A stretch of DNA of 64,000 nt from Coprococcus sp. (GTDB lineage Bacteria > Bacillota > Clostridia > Lachnospirales > Lachnospiraceae). Under the pieces are notes generated by a model, which was not told the origin of the DNA, made no database searches, and was given only the letters and a program-made list of their open reading frames with translations. Below are positions 54,752 to 62,393 of the stretch, in pieces. Each line of letters starts with the position of its first letter. Position 1 is the first letter of the stretch. The stretch is taken from NCBI GenBank assembly GCA_016297325.1, contig JAEDGW010000001.1, positions 7,873 through 71,872 on the forward strand. The letters run 5' to 3'. The position numbers were made by a program, and so were the translations under genes.

Positions 54752-54992
54752 GGCAATTTCGAAAGATATAGGTGGTGTTCGTCCCCATTGCGGCATATAT
54801 TGCCAACCGGGGGTCGCTTCCGCTTATTTCGGTCTGCAGCGGTATATGCAATAGAGAGGGACCCACGAAGTGGGAGAGTTGGCTGTTGCTGGTAATCGAA
54901 GATTACCTAAGGACCGGCGACCTCAAATTCCCCCTATTGGCAATATATGCCGCAATGGGGTCGCAATTCAGTGTATGACATTCGAAATTGCC
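54752..54992. mobile_element. 241-bp structured inverted-repeat element (MITE-like) inside the V-ATPase operon
   Basis: The ends (54752-54813 and 54930-54992) are ~62-bp imperfect inverted repeats. Both open with GGCAATTTCGAA and share a perfect 22-bp block (54783-54804 against 54939-54960) centred on GCGGCATATATTGCC. Inside lie GGTCGC/GCGACC arms and two small hairpins with GAA loops, CCCACGAAGTGGG (54863) and GGTAATCGAAGATTACC (54891). There is no open frame and no clear target-site duplication. It fits a non-autonomous mobile element or a large structured RNA module; no second copy occurs in this window. Confidence 0.7.
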
Positions 54993-55061
54993 ATATACAC
55001 TTTGACTTTATGATACATGTCAAGCAGCTGGAAAATATATTTGGAAGAAAGGAGAAGATAG

Positions 55062-55736
55062 ATGGCTAATGTGGTTGTCAATCCTACACGTATGGAGCTG
55101 ACAAGGCTTAAGAAGAAGCTGGTCACGGCGTCCAGAGGCCATAAGCTCCTGAAGGATAAAAGAGATGAGCTGATGAGACAGTTCCTCGACATGGCAAGAG
55201 AGAATATGGAACTGAGAAAGAAGGTTGAGGCTGGCATAAAGGCTGCCAACACCAACTTTGTAATAGCGAAGGTGGGCATGAATGAGCAGACATTGAGTAC
55301 GGCGCTCATGGCCCCGAAACAGGAGGTGCGAATCGCCCTTAGCGACAGGAATGTAATGAGTGTTGACATTCCGGTGTACGACTACAAGACGAAGAGCGCA
55401 GATACAAATGACATCTATTCATATGGATTTGCATTTACATCCGGGGAGCTGGACGACGCAGTGAGGTCCCTCTCGGATATACTTCCTGATATGCTGAGAC
55501 TGGCGGAGGTTGAGAAGTCCTGCCAGATGCTTGCAGCGGAGATAGAGAAGACCCGCCGACGCGTAAATGCTCTTGAGCATGTCATCATCCCGGAGACGCG
55601 GGAGGGTATAAAGTATATAAGTATGAAGCTTGATGAGAATGAGCGAAGCACCCAGGTCAGACTTATGAAGGTAAAGGACATGATGCTTGAGGAAGCTCAT
55701 CACTACAAAGAGCACCAGTTTGAGAATGCGCAGTAG
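55062..55736 (+). CDS. ntpD: V-type ATPase subunit D
   Basis: 224 residues, two long antiparallel helices of the rotor axle: start VVNPTRMELTRLKKKLVTAS, end RRVNALEHVIIPETREGIKYI and a short tail. Subunit D passes rotation to the K ring. GAAAGGAG precedes ATG 55062. The final codons (TGCGCAG, stop) are the first unit of a tandem repeat that runs on after the gene. Confidence 0.94.
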   Translation: MANVVVNPTRMELTRLKKKLVTASRGHKLLKDKRDELMRQFLDMARENMELRKKVEAGIKAANTNFVIAKVGMNEQTLSTALMAPKQEVRIALSDRNVMSVDIPVYDYKTKSADTNDIYSYGFAFTSGELDDAVRSLSDILPDMLRLAEVEKSCQMLAAEIEKTRRRVNALEHVIIPETREGIKYISMKLDENERSTQVRLMKVKDMMLEEAHHYKEHQFENAQ

Positions 55737-55905
55737 TGAATGTGAATTGACAGTTTGCGTACGAAACTGCGTAGTGGCAAATGTGTACTGACAGTTTGTA
55801 TAAGAAGTTGCGTAGTGGCAAGTCTATATTGACAGTTTGTATGAGAATTGCGCAGTGGCAAGTATGAATTGACAATTTACATTGAGAAATTGTATAAGAA
55901 ATTGC
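55727..55905 (+). repeat. ~41-bp tandem repeat starting in the ntpD 3' end
   Basis: Units begin TGCG(C/T)AGTGGCAA and contain TTGACAGTTTGTA; starts at 55727, 55768, 55809, 55849 and a partial at 55903, so periods 41, 41, 40 and 54. The first unit covers the last codons and stop of ntpD. Confidence 0.8.
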
Positions 55906-55966
55906 GCTGGCTGGATTTTAGTATCCGAGTTGTAAAAATTAAGCTGAATGAGGTTAAATAGGAAAC

Positions 55967-56005
55967 GAGCAGATGCTGATGTAAGAACAATACTGGCATC
56001 TGCTC
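55967..56005 (+). repeat. Hairpin with 10-bp perfect arms
   Basis: GAGCAGATGC (55967) and GCATCTGCTC (55996) with a 19-base loop. No T-run follows; role unknown. It lies in the ntpD 3' region. Confidence 0.5.
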
Positions 56006-56058
56006 ATAGCCTATGTGAGAAAAGCATACAAATTTTTCGCTAAATGGCGTAAATTATG

Positions 56059-56100
56059 AAAAAAGATCACAAAGTTGAAGAGCTTTGTGATCTTTTTGCT
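56059..56100 (+). terminator. Terminator of the V-ATPase operon
   Basis: AAAAAGATCACAAAG pairs with CTTTGTGATCTTTTT across TTGAAGAG-type loop, followed by T-rich sequence. First strong terminator after ntpD. Confidence 0.9.
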
Positions 56101-56214
56101 TTTTATGTCTCAAAAAGAGAAAACTTTATAGCTTTTTCTCGAAAAATCCTGAAAAATATAAAAACACTGCGTTATAACTATGACCAAGACAGAAAGTTGA
56201 CGGAATTTATGCTC

Positions 56215-56530
56215 AACAAGCCGCCTTGCTGAGCAGCAGCTTCTTGTGTTTCACTAGCCAATCTACTGAGTAACAGCGTCTGTATTTCACAGTTTACAGG
56301 TTGCTCTGCTGAATAACAACTTCTATGCTTCACTGGCCATCCTACTAGGTAATAACTTCTGTCTTATACAGGCCGCTCTGCTGAATAACAGTGTATGTGT
56401 TCACAGTTTACAGGCCGCTCTGCTGAATAACAACTTCTATGCTTTACTAGACATCCGATTGGGCAATAACTTCTGTATTTTACAAGCCAACTTACCGAGT
56501 AACGGCTTCTGTATTTCCCAAGCATATTCA
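56215..56530. repeat. Degenerate ~36-bp tandem repeat abutting the histidine kinase 3' end
   Basis: About eight units of 36-43 bp of the form CTGAATAACAACTTCTATG plus a C/T-rich half ending near GCCATCCTA. They run right up to the kinase stop at 56531. Read on the minus strand each 36-bp unit would give a 12-residue peptide such as NTEVIAQSDV, but stops are frequent. Confidence 0.7.
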
Positions 56531-57724
56531 CTACCTGTCGGATATGAGATAGGTTGACAGCACGTGGTACAGCATCGACGGGTCAATAGGCTTGGACAGA
56601 AGGTTAAAGAAAATCTGGTTAAATCGAAGCTTGTCTGCCTTTATGCACTCCGGATCTCCGTCCATTTTGAATATGAAATTGATGCCTTTTGCGTCCATGA
56701 GTGGTTTGATAACCGTTGATATAGAATTTGAAAAATCTTCTTTGGTAAAGACATCATCCTTGAGCTTCAGATCGCCATTTTCAATCTTGCTCATATCCAG
56801 AATATCATTGATGAGACCCAGAAGGAAGTCGCTGGCGCTTTCGATATTGTACAGATATTCCTTTATAACGTTTATATTGTTTTCATCCTTTGCGAGATGG
56901 GTAAGTCCGATTATGGCATTCATAGGTGTACGGATATCGTGACTCATACGTGACAGGAATTCCGTCTTGGCGTGGGTGGCAGACTCAGCCTTGTCCAGTG
57001 CCTCCTGAAGCTCTTCGTTCTGAGTCTGGATCTGGTTATACAGGGCGTTGCGCCGCTGTTCCTCGATAGTCACATCACACAGTATGTAGACGATCGCATA
57101 GCTGGAATTGATGATCAGCCAACCTGGATGTGCGAGCTGAACCCATATGAACACTGCGGTTATCACGAAGAATACGACCATGAGATAGGCGTTTGCAGCA
57201 GGCTTGATTATCTTGCGGTTGATCATAACTAGAACATAGCCGAGTGCAGAATAGAACATGATAGCTCCGACGCCGACAGGCATGAACAGAATTCCTCTGG
57301 TATATTCCATGTCTGGAGAGAGCTTGAAGAAAAGTCCGGTAAATGGGTTTGTGGCAGCGAGCAGTGCATATAGAATGTAGGGGAGCATCAGCAAAGCGTG
57401 TTTCCTCTGAAAGCTTGAACCCTGAGCCCCCTGATGGATGAGAACGTAGGCGTAAGACACCCATACTGCAGCGAGCAGTGGCATGCTCATGACATATAAA
57501 GTCATGAGTATCTGATATACCCACCAGTTGGTGGCACTGTTCATCGCTAGCGAAGCAAAAATGTCTATGAGATTTGTTGCTATGCTGAATACGAGAACCA
57601 GGTAGAATGATTTCCCCTGAAAATCATACCGTTCATTCTTCTGATTCTTTCTATATAGATGATTTTTGATAAGCATTATGACAAATACTGCCAATGCAAA
57701 TACGTCCGTTTCTACGTGCCACAT
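56531..57724 (-). CDS. Seven-helix histidine kinase with internal deletion (probably inactive)
   Basis: 397 residues. Seven membrane helices (~5-225) are followed by a coiled coil and a HisKA domain with His in FLSRMSHDIRTPMNAIIGL. The ATPase domain starts normally (DKLRFNQIFFNLLS) but at the N box, where NAVKFTP should follow, the sequence jumps to KPIDPSMLYHVLSTYLISDR, which is the end of a receiver domain (the conserved Lys-Pro and last helix). So the G boxes and almost the whole receiver are missing, in frame, around 56590-56605. It cannot bind ATP normally. ATG 57724 with AGGGGGAT upstream is the start. It may survive as a membrane sensor fragment or be decaying. Confidence 0.82.
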   Translation of the reverse strand: MWHVETDVFALAVFVIMLIKNHLYRKNQKNERYDFQGKSFYLVLVFSIATNLIDIFASLAMNSATNWWVYQILMTLYVMSMPLLAAVWVSYAYVLIHQGAQGSSFQRKHALLMLPYILYALLAATNPFTGLFFKLSPDMEYTRGILFMPVGVGAIMFYSALGYVLVMINRKIIKPAANAYLMVVFFVITAVFIWVQLAHPGWLIINSSYAIVYILCDVTIEEQRRNALYNQIQTQNEELQEALDKAESATHAKTEFLSRMSHDIRTPMNAIIGLTHLAKDENNINVIKEYLYNIESASDFLLGLINDILDMSKIENGDLKLKDDVFTKEDFSNSISTVIKPLMDAKGINFIFKMDGDPECIKADKLRFNQIFFNLLSKPIDPSMLYHVLSTYLISDR

Positions 57725-57939
57725 ATAAAAATCCCCCTGTCTTTTGAACACCAGCCCTATGTTAATAATCCCCAATATGATATTATTAAGTATAACATAG
57801 AGAAATGGAAATGTGCTTAAAAGAATAAATAAATTGCAGGTTATTCAAAGGAAAATTTAAGGGGGAAATGTATTGGGATACAGACAGATAAAATAAAAAA
57901 TGTGCCTGAACAGACTGTAGAAGAGGTTAAGGCGGTGCG

Positions 57940-58527
57940 TTGAATGTGATCAGTGATATATTTGACGTGCTGGGAAGGATAGCATTTCCGATATTCATAT
58001 TCCTTCTGGTGGAGGGATATTTTCACACACGAAACAAATGGAAGTATCTAGGTACATTGCTCATATTTGGTGTGATATCAGAGGTGCCATTTGACATGTT
58101 CTCAAGTGGCGTGTTCTTTGAGTGGGATGCAAATAATATCATGTTCACGCTGGCGCTGGTGCTTGTGATGATATGGATCATTGATGTGCTGAGGGAAAAG
58201 ATGGAGAAGCTTCCTAAGACGGTATGGTTTATAGTGACGATTCCGATAGTAGCTGTCATGTGCTTCATATCTATGAATCTTGCGGTTGATTATGAATTCC
58301 ATGCCATACTCATTGGATATTTCCTGTATATATTCCATGAAAAGCTTGTGGTTGCGGTGCCGTTCTGTTTCCTGGCGATGTACAAGGAGCCGTGGGCTCT
58401 GCTGGGATTTGGTCTTACTCTTACATATAATGGCAAGCGGGGCAGGCAGAATAAGGTCGTGAACTACATGTTCTATCCGGTGCATATGCTGATACTCGGT
58501 ATCATAAGGATGTATCTTGGATTGTAG
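57940..58527 (+). CDS. TraX-like membrane protein, N-terminally short
   Basis: 195 residues with six or so membrane segments. LGRIAFPIFIFLLVEGYFHTRN, ISEVPFDMF, YEFHAILIGYFLYIF and the C-terminal YMFYPVHMLILGIIR are TraX family signatures. TraX of F plasmid acetylates pilin; chromosomal clostridial homologues are of unknown role. The family normally has ~40 more N-terminal residues with a first helix and an IDHIG-like motif. Here an in-frame stop at 57928 closes the frame and the only start is TTG 57940, so the gene seems 5'-truncated or recently altered. Confidence 0.75.
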   Translation: MNVISDIFDVLGRIAFPIFIFLLVEGYFHTRNKWKYLGTLLIFGVISEVPFDMFSSGVFFEWDANNIMFTLALVLVMIWIIDVLREKMEKLPKTVWFIVTIPIVAVMCFISMNLAVDYEFHAILIGYFLYIFHEKLVVAVPFCFLAMYKEPWALLGFGLTLTYNGKRGRQNKVVNYMFYPVHMLILGIIRMYLGL

Positions 58528-58620
58528 AGGAATAGCAACGAGCAAGAGTGGATGCCGGAGAGATTGTACGATAAATGCCATCAAGTTGTAGAAAAATAGT
58601 GACGAGTGATGATGCTGACC
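58522..58620 (+). repeat. Two imperfect ~33-bp direct repeats after traX-like gene
   Basis: TTGTAGAGGAATAGCAACGA (58522, including the stop codon) and TTGTAGAAAAATAGTGACGA (58586) start two similar stretches 64 bases apart, each ending near GATGC. Confidence 0.55.
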
Positions 58621-58660
58621 GCCATAATTTATTTATGTATAGGAGGAGAGTTGTAATATT

Positions 58661-59824
58661 ATGGAAATCGAAGAAGAATTACTGACAAAGATATATGACC
58701 TCAGACACAGACTTCACAACATTCCTGAGGCTTCAATGCATGAGACGCAGACGAAGGCTATGCTCATGTCATTTCTGAGGGAGAATACCAATCTTGAAGT
58801 CGTGGATAGAGGCGAATGGTTTTATGCGGTATTGAAATGTTCTGATGACAGAATGGGGGACGAAAATAATGACAGTGATGAGCAGCGTAGACAGATAGCT
58901 GAGAAATCTGCGAATAGATTTCCGATCGCGTTCAGGGCAGACGTGGATGCGGTGTGTGGCCAGGATGGAAAGCCAGGACATTACTGCGGTCATGATGGAC
59001 ACAGCAGTATATTGTGCGGAACGGCAGTTTTGCTGTCTCGAATGGCGGCGCTTAATAGGGATGTCTATTTTATTTTTCAGCCAGGCGAGGAGATCGGTGC
59101 TGGGGCAAAGCTGTGCCGTGAGCTCATAGCGGGGAAGAATATAGGTGAGGTCTATGGACTTCACAATATACCGGGATATCCGAGAAATCATGTGCTGACG
59201 ATAGATGGAACATTTGCATGTGCATCGACGGGGCTAGAGATACATATGACGGGGGCTGCCAGCCATGCGGCATATCCAGAGGCGGGGAAGAATCCGGGAC
59301 CTGCTCTTGCCAGGCTGTTGCTTGAGGTAGAGAAGCTTACGGAGGAGTACAACCGCAGCAAGGGATTTGTCAGGATGACACTCATTGGAATGGATGTTGG
59401 AAGTGCCAATTATGGTGTGGCGGCATCCGAGGGAACGCTTCGCATGACGGTGAGAGCCGAGAAGGAAAAGGTATTTGCCGCATATGTGGACGAGATAAAG
59501 AAACTTGCGCAGAATATGGCGTACGATGGAGAATTTGAACTTGAGATACAGGAGATAGAGAGATTCCCGGCTACTGAGAATCACGCTAAAAATGTGGATA
59601 AGCTGAGAAAATGTGCGGCTGATCAGAATATTGTGATCACAGAACTTGCTGAGCCTATGAGATGGTCGGAGGACTTTGGATATTATCTGCAGGCGACAAA
59701 TGGAGCATTTTTCGGTGTGGGTGATGGTGAGGATCATGCCCAGCTCCACACGGCGGGATTCGAGTTCCCGGATGAGATCATAGAGACGGCTATTAAGATG
59801 TTTGTTGGGCTGGCGCTGATGTAG
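58661..59824 (+). CDS. M20 family amidohydrolase (IAA-amino-acid hydrolase type)
   Basis: 387 residues. The start LYDLRHRLHNIPEASMHE-like segment, metal motif AFRADVDAV, YCGHDGHSSILCG, IFQPGEEIGAGAK, YGLHNIPGYP and the lid-domain HAAYPEAGKNP place it in the M20D group that splits N-acyl or gamma-amide amino-acid conjugates. The near-C-terminal metal His is likely in DHAQLHTAGFEF. An acidic insert of ~20 residues (SDDRMGDENNDSDEQRRQ) separates the first strands. AGGAGGAG precedes ATG 58661 by about 13 bases. Natural substrate unknown. Confidence 0.9.
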   Translation: MEIEEELLTKIYDLRHRLHNIPEASMHETQTKAMLMSFLRENTNLEVVDRGEWFYAVLKCSDDRMGDENNDSDEQRRQIAEKSANRFPIAFRADVDAVCGQDGKPGHYCGHDGHSSILCGTAVLLSRMAALNRDVYFIFQPGEEIGAGAKLCRELIAGKNIGEVYGLHNIPGYPRNHVLTIDGTFACASTGLEIHMTGAASHAAYPEAGKNPGPALARLLLEVEKLTEEYNRSKGFVRMTLIGMDVGSANYGVAASEGTLRMTVRAEKEKVFAAYVDEIKKLAQNMAYDGEFELEIQEIERFPATENHAKNVDKLRKCAADQNIVITELAEPMRWSEDFGYYLQATNGAFFGVGDGEDHAQLHTAGFEFPDEIIETAIKMFVGLALM

Positions 59825-59858
59825 TTCATGTAAGAGGCAATAAATATTTAATGGTAAG

Positions 59859-59994
59859 AAATTGGTTTGGTGTTTAAGGATTGACTTGATGTTAAAAAAT
59901 TGACTTGATGTTAAAAAAATGACTTGGTGTTTAAGAATTGATTTGGTGTTTAAGAATTGATTTGGTGTTCAAAATTGATTTGATGTTCAAAAAC
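59859..59994 (+). repeat. 17-20-bp tandem repeat after the M20 gene
   Basis: Seven imperfect units of AATTGATTTGGTGTTTAAG (variants with GACTTGATGTTAAA). Period 17-20, so not a coding repeat. It ends in CGGGGGGAAG, the ribosome site of the next gene. Confidence 0.8.
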
Positions 59995-60007
59995 GGGGGG
60001 AAGTCGT

Positions 60008-60250
60008 ATGAAGATACAATATGACAGGCACATAATGCGTATGCTTATAATTGCTGCGGTGGTGGTATCAGTTCCTACATGCGTGGGGATGATCTGCGGT
60101 GTATTTTTTGATGATATGGTCAGTACATTTGGCGATGTTATGGTGGTGACAAGCGTTATTACATTTTGCCCTATGGCTGGTTTGGTATCCGTGATTTTTG
60201 ATATGGCTATGTTTTCTGCGGCTGGTTATATTGCCGGAGCGCAGGCATAA
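60008..60250 (+). CDS. Small DUF-like membrane protein (80 aa)
   Basis: 80 residues with two to three hydrophobic helices (~11-33, ~43-77) and a basic N-terminus (MKIQYDRHIMRM). Similar small two-helix proteins of unknown function occur in clostridia. GGGGGG lies nine bases before ATG 60008, and codon use is normal for the window, which supports a real gene. No family recognised. Confidence 0.6.
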   Translation: MKIQYDRHIMRMLIIAAVVVSVPTCVGMICGVFFDDMVSTFGDVMVVTSVITFCPMAGLVSVIFDMAMFSAAGYIAGAQA

Positions 60251-60505
60251 GCGAATGTTAAGAAAGTTGAGAGTGTGCGATGCGGGGATGCTGATATCAG
60301 CGGCGGCACACAGGATAATCGTGATGGAACATATCGGTCAAAAGAGTTAGACACGGACAACATGGGTATAGATTTTCGTATGAAAAACTGAAAGAAATTT
60401 TCAGATAATTTTTAGAAAACTTCTGCCGGACAAAGGCATAAAAAGCATCTCTTAGAACAGACTAATAACAGAGTGATAATAGGGATGTGTTTTGGGAGGT
60501 TCGAC
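60251..60505. other. Intergenic region upstream of the 26-residue peptide gene
   Basis: No gene seen. A weak hairpin CTGAAAGAAATTTTCAG (about 60388) precedes ATAATTTTT and may terminate the 80-residue protein's transcript. A possible promoter, TTAGAA (60452), 17-bp spacer, GATAAT (60475), points at the small gene at 60506. Confidence 0.4.
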
Positions 60506-60586
60506 ATGACAAAAGCGGCGAAGATATATCTGGTGGTTCTTATATGGGTGTCCGCATTGGTGCAGCTTGTGGTTCTCATGGTTTAG
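60506..60586 (+). CDS. 26-residue hydrophobic peptide, single membrane helix
   Basis: MTKAAKIYLVVLIWVSALVQ followed by LVVLMV and a stop. GGGAGG lies seven bases before the ATG. Three basic residues, then one continuous helix long enough to span the membrane. Form fits a small membrane regulator, a type I toxin-like peptide or a signal-like peptide; I cannot choose. No antisense RNA was identified. Confidence 0.5.
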   Translation: MTKAAKIYLVVLIWVSALVQLVVLMV

Positions 60587-61237
60587 AGACTGTTAATGGG
60601 GATTAGCTGGTTCTGTGTCTTAGCAAGTCTTGTGTGGGGCAGTTATTTTGCTGGAATATCATGGAATTTATTATGATAAAAGGTAACTTGATGTTTTTAT
60701 AAAATGAATATTTTTTTGGGATTAGTGCATAAAATTTTATCTTTTTTCAATATATTTGCATTAAAGATACAAGGATTTGTAAATTTGTATTTTTTAAGTG
60801 GGAAAAAATTGAAAAGATACAAATTTATGCACTTTTATTATTTTTTTGTCCACTAGAGAAAAACGAGCTGTTATCTGGATGGGGGAGGGGGGAAAGCAAG
60901 CTTAAAGCCCCCGTGGCTTTTACACCAAATATACTGAGTCACAATAATAATATACTGAGTCTGCCTTAAAAAAACTAAAATAACTTAAAAAACAAATTTT
61001 TTAGCTTGGGTAAACTTGACACTTGTCACGCAGTTACAATAAACTCGAAGTATTATGGGGTATGTGGAATGGTTCAACAGAATGAACCTTGGAGTTGACA
61101 AAACGTGTGAGTGTAAAGGAGGATGACGGACGATTATGAGGAAAAGCTGCTTTGCAGCATTGCCTTTAAGGCTGTGGGCGTGTGTATGGCGGCGTGGAGT
61201 ATATTAACAAATAACAGTAAATCACGGGAGATAAGAA
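60587..61237. other. Long AT-rich gap with short leader frame
   Basis: About 650 bases, very AT-rich at 60660-60850, no substantial gene. A small hairpin AAAGCC-CCCGT-GGCTTT (60912-60922) may be a terminator. TTGACACTTGTCA (61016-61028) contains a TGACA/TGTCA inverted repeat and TACAAT follows at 61035. AAAGGAGG (61115-61122) leads only into a 23-codon frame (ATG 61136, MRKSCFAALPLRLWACVWRR), which may be a leader peptide for the next gene. Confidence 0.4.
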
Positions 61238-61753
61238 ATGGTAGCAATAGTAATAATTATAATGGTTCTGATAGTGGCGGCTATAGTTGTAGTTCAGTCA
61301 TTTGTCAACAAGGGAGTTTACAGGGCAAAGCAGACGGTGCTTGGTGGTGCAGGACTTGATCATCAGTCGACATGTGACAAGGTGGTAAGCGGCCCACTTC
61401 ACAGCAAGGGACTGGCACAGATGCAGGCAGACAATCCTTATGCATCAGCGGAAATGGTTGAGAGCAGATTTGCATATGTGGTAAATGCGGTTATGACCGG
61501 AACACCTGTTGCCGGAGTTCCATCGAATATGATCGATAAGGTTAGAAGCAATGGCAAGTTCAGCCATCTTAAGAATGGTACATATACAAAGACGGGAATC
61601 ATCAATTACCGCCAGGGCGCTGTGTATGCACAGTCAGTATTTATAGAGGGTACAGATCAGTGGATCCTGTACATAAGAGGAAACTTTGATCAGGCTGGAA
61701 ACCTGACAGTTACACAGCTTCAGATATCAAAGGGAATCCAGGGCGGTTTCTAA
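61238..61753 (+). CDS. N-terminally anchored protein of unknown function (171 aa)
   Basis: One N-terminal helix (MVAIVIIIMVLIVAAIVVVQ) then a soluble domain of ~145 residues with alternating strands (YVVNAVMTGTPVAGVP; GIINYRQGAVYAQSVFIEGT; QWILYIRGNFDQAGNLTVTQ). The topology suggests an extracytoplasmic or cytoplasmic tail domain held at the membrane; no catalytic motif is visible. GGGAGA precedes ATG 61238. A frame starting at ATG 61123 overlaps it but lacks codon character and is not favoured. Confidence 0.7.
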   Translation: MVAIVIIIMVLIVAAIVVVQSFVNKGVYRAKQTVLGGAGLDHQSTCDKVVSGPLHSKGLAQMQADNPYASAEMVESRFAYVVNAVMTGTPVAGVPSNMIDKVRSNGKFSHLKNGTYTKTGIINYRQGAVYAQSVFIEGTDQWILYIRGNFDQAGNLTVTQLQISKGIQGGF

Positions 61754-61847
61754 GGTAAATACATCGTAAAAATATTGTAATTTTTAGAATTTATCTACTA
61801 CAATTTAATGAAAAAATATATCATTACAAATGATTATGTGTTAGAAT

Positions 61848-61920
61848 AAATCGACTTTGTGTCAGACTGCGAAAGGCAGCGGGAAGTATCCCGGGAAATC
61901 TGACTGCAAGGTCGATTTTT
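61848..61920 (+). ncRNA. Compact multi-stem RNA with terminator-like end
   Basis: AAATCGAC (61848) pairs with GTCGATTT (61911-61918), enclosing GTCAGA/TCTGAC, CTGC-GAAAG-GCAG and CGGGA-AGTA-TCCCG. A T-run follows the closing stem. It may be an elaborate terminator for the 171-residue gene, an sRNA or an attenuator ahead of the transporter gene; it matches no riboswitch consensus that I know. Confidence 0.5.
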
Positions 61921-61959
61921 CTGCATAAAAAGTCAGAAGAATATTTGACGGTTATTCAA

Positions 61960-62393
61960 TAATACTATTGAAATAATCTTCATGGATTTCGGGAAAAATA
62001 GGAAGTCTGTTAGCTATTTTACCCTGAAAGCCCTGCAGCAAAATGTATCTCGACATGGCGAGGCGGGCGGACGGGGCTACTAACCGTGATCCATGCCATC
62101 ACCCGGTATCATAAAGGGGTTTTTTCTTAACATGTTTTTGATTCCCCGACAGTATGAGGGCAAGATAAAGTTGGCCTCATGCAAGGAGAGCTATCAGATA
62201 GGCTCTTCGTTATTTGCTCCCCGGAATGATGAGATCTACAGCAGTGATACATGGAGCATGATCTGGAGTGTCTGCAGACAGCGGGGCGATCGCCCTCCGG
62301 CTGTCCATTTGGAATGGCAGATGGTCCGCATGCTTTGTTGGGGCACTGTAAGTAAGTGGCATAGATATGCTGCGATACTTTAGGAGGAAATAA
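61960..62393 (+). promoter_or_regulatory. Long structured leader of the potA-like gene, class unknown
   Basis: About 430 bases without a convincing gene. Stems visible: AGCCC/GGGCT enclosing CTCG-ACATGG-CGAG (62030-62080), GTGAT/ATCAC (62088-62105), GAGAGCTAT/ATAGGCTCT (about 62184-62205) and GACAGC...GCTGTC enclosing GGGCGATCGCCC (62276-62306). TAGGAGG then precedes the ATG at 62394. A 96-codon frame at 62093 has no ribosome site and looks accidental. Confidence 0.4.

Noticed and set aside
61123..61359. 78-codon frame with AAAGGAGG directly before ATG
   Set aside because: Zero spacing to the ribosome site and a low-complexity product overlapping the better-supported 171-residue protein.
61848..61920. 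Known riboswitch (cobalamin, guanidine, c-di-GMP)
   Set aside because: Conserved core sequences of these classes are not present; only the general stem layout is suggestive.
62093..62383. 96-codon plus-strand frame in the potA leader
   Set aside because: No ribosome site, composition unlike neighbouring genes, and the stretch is full of RNA-like inverted repeats.
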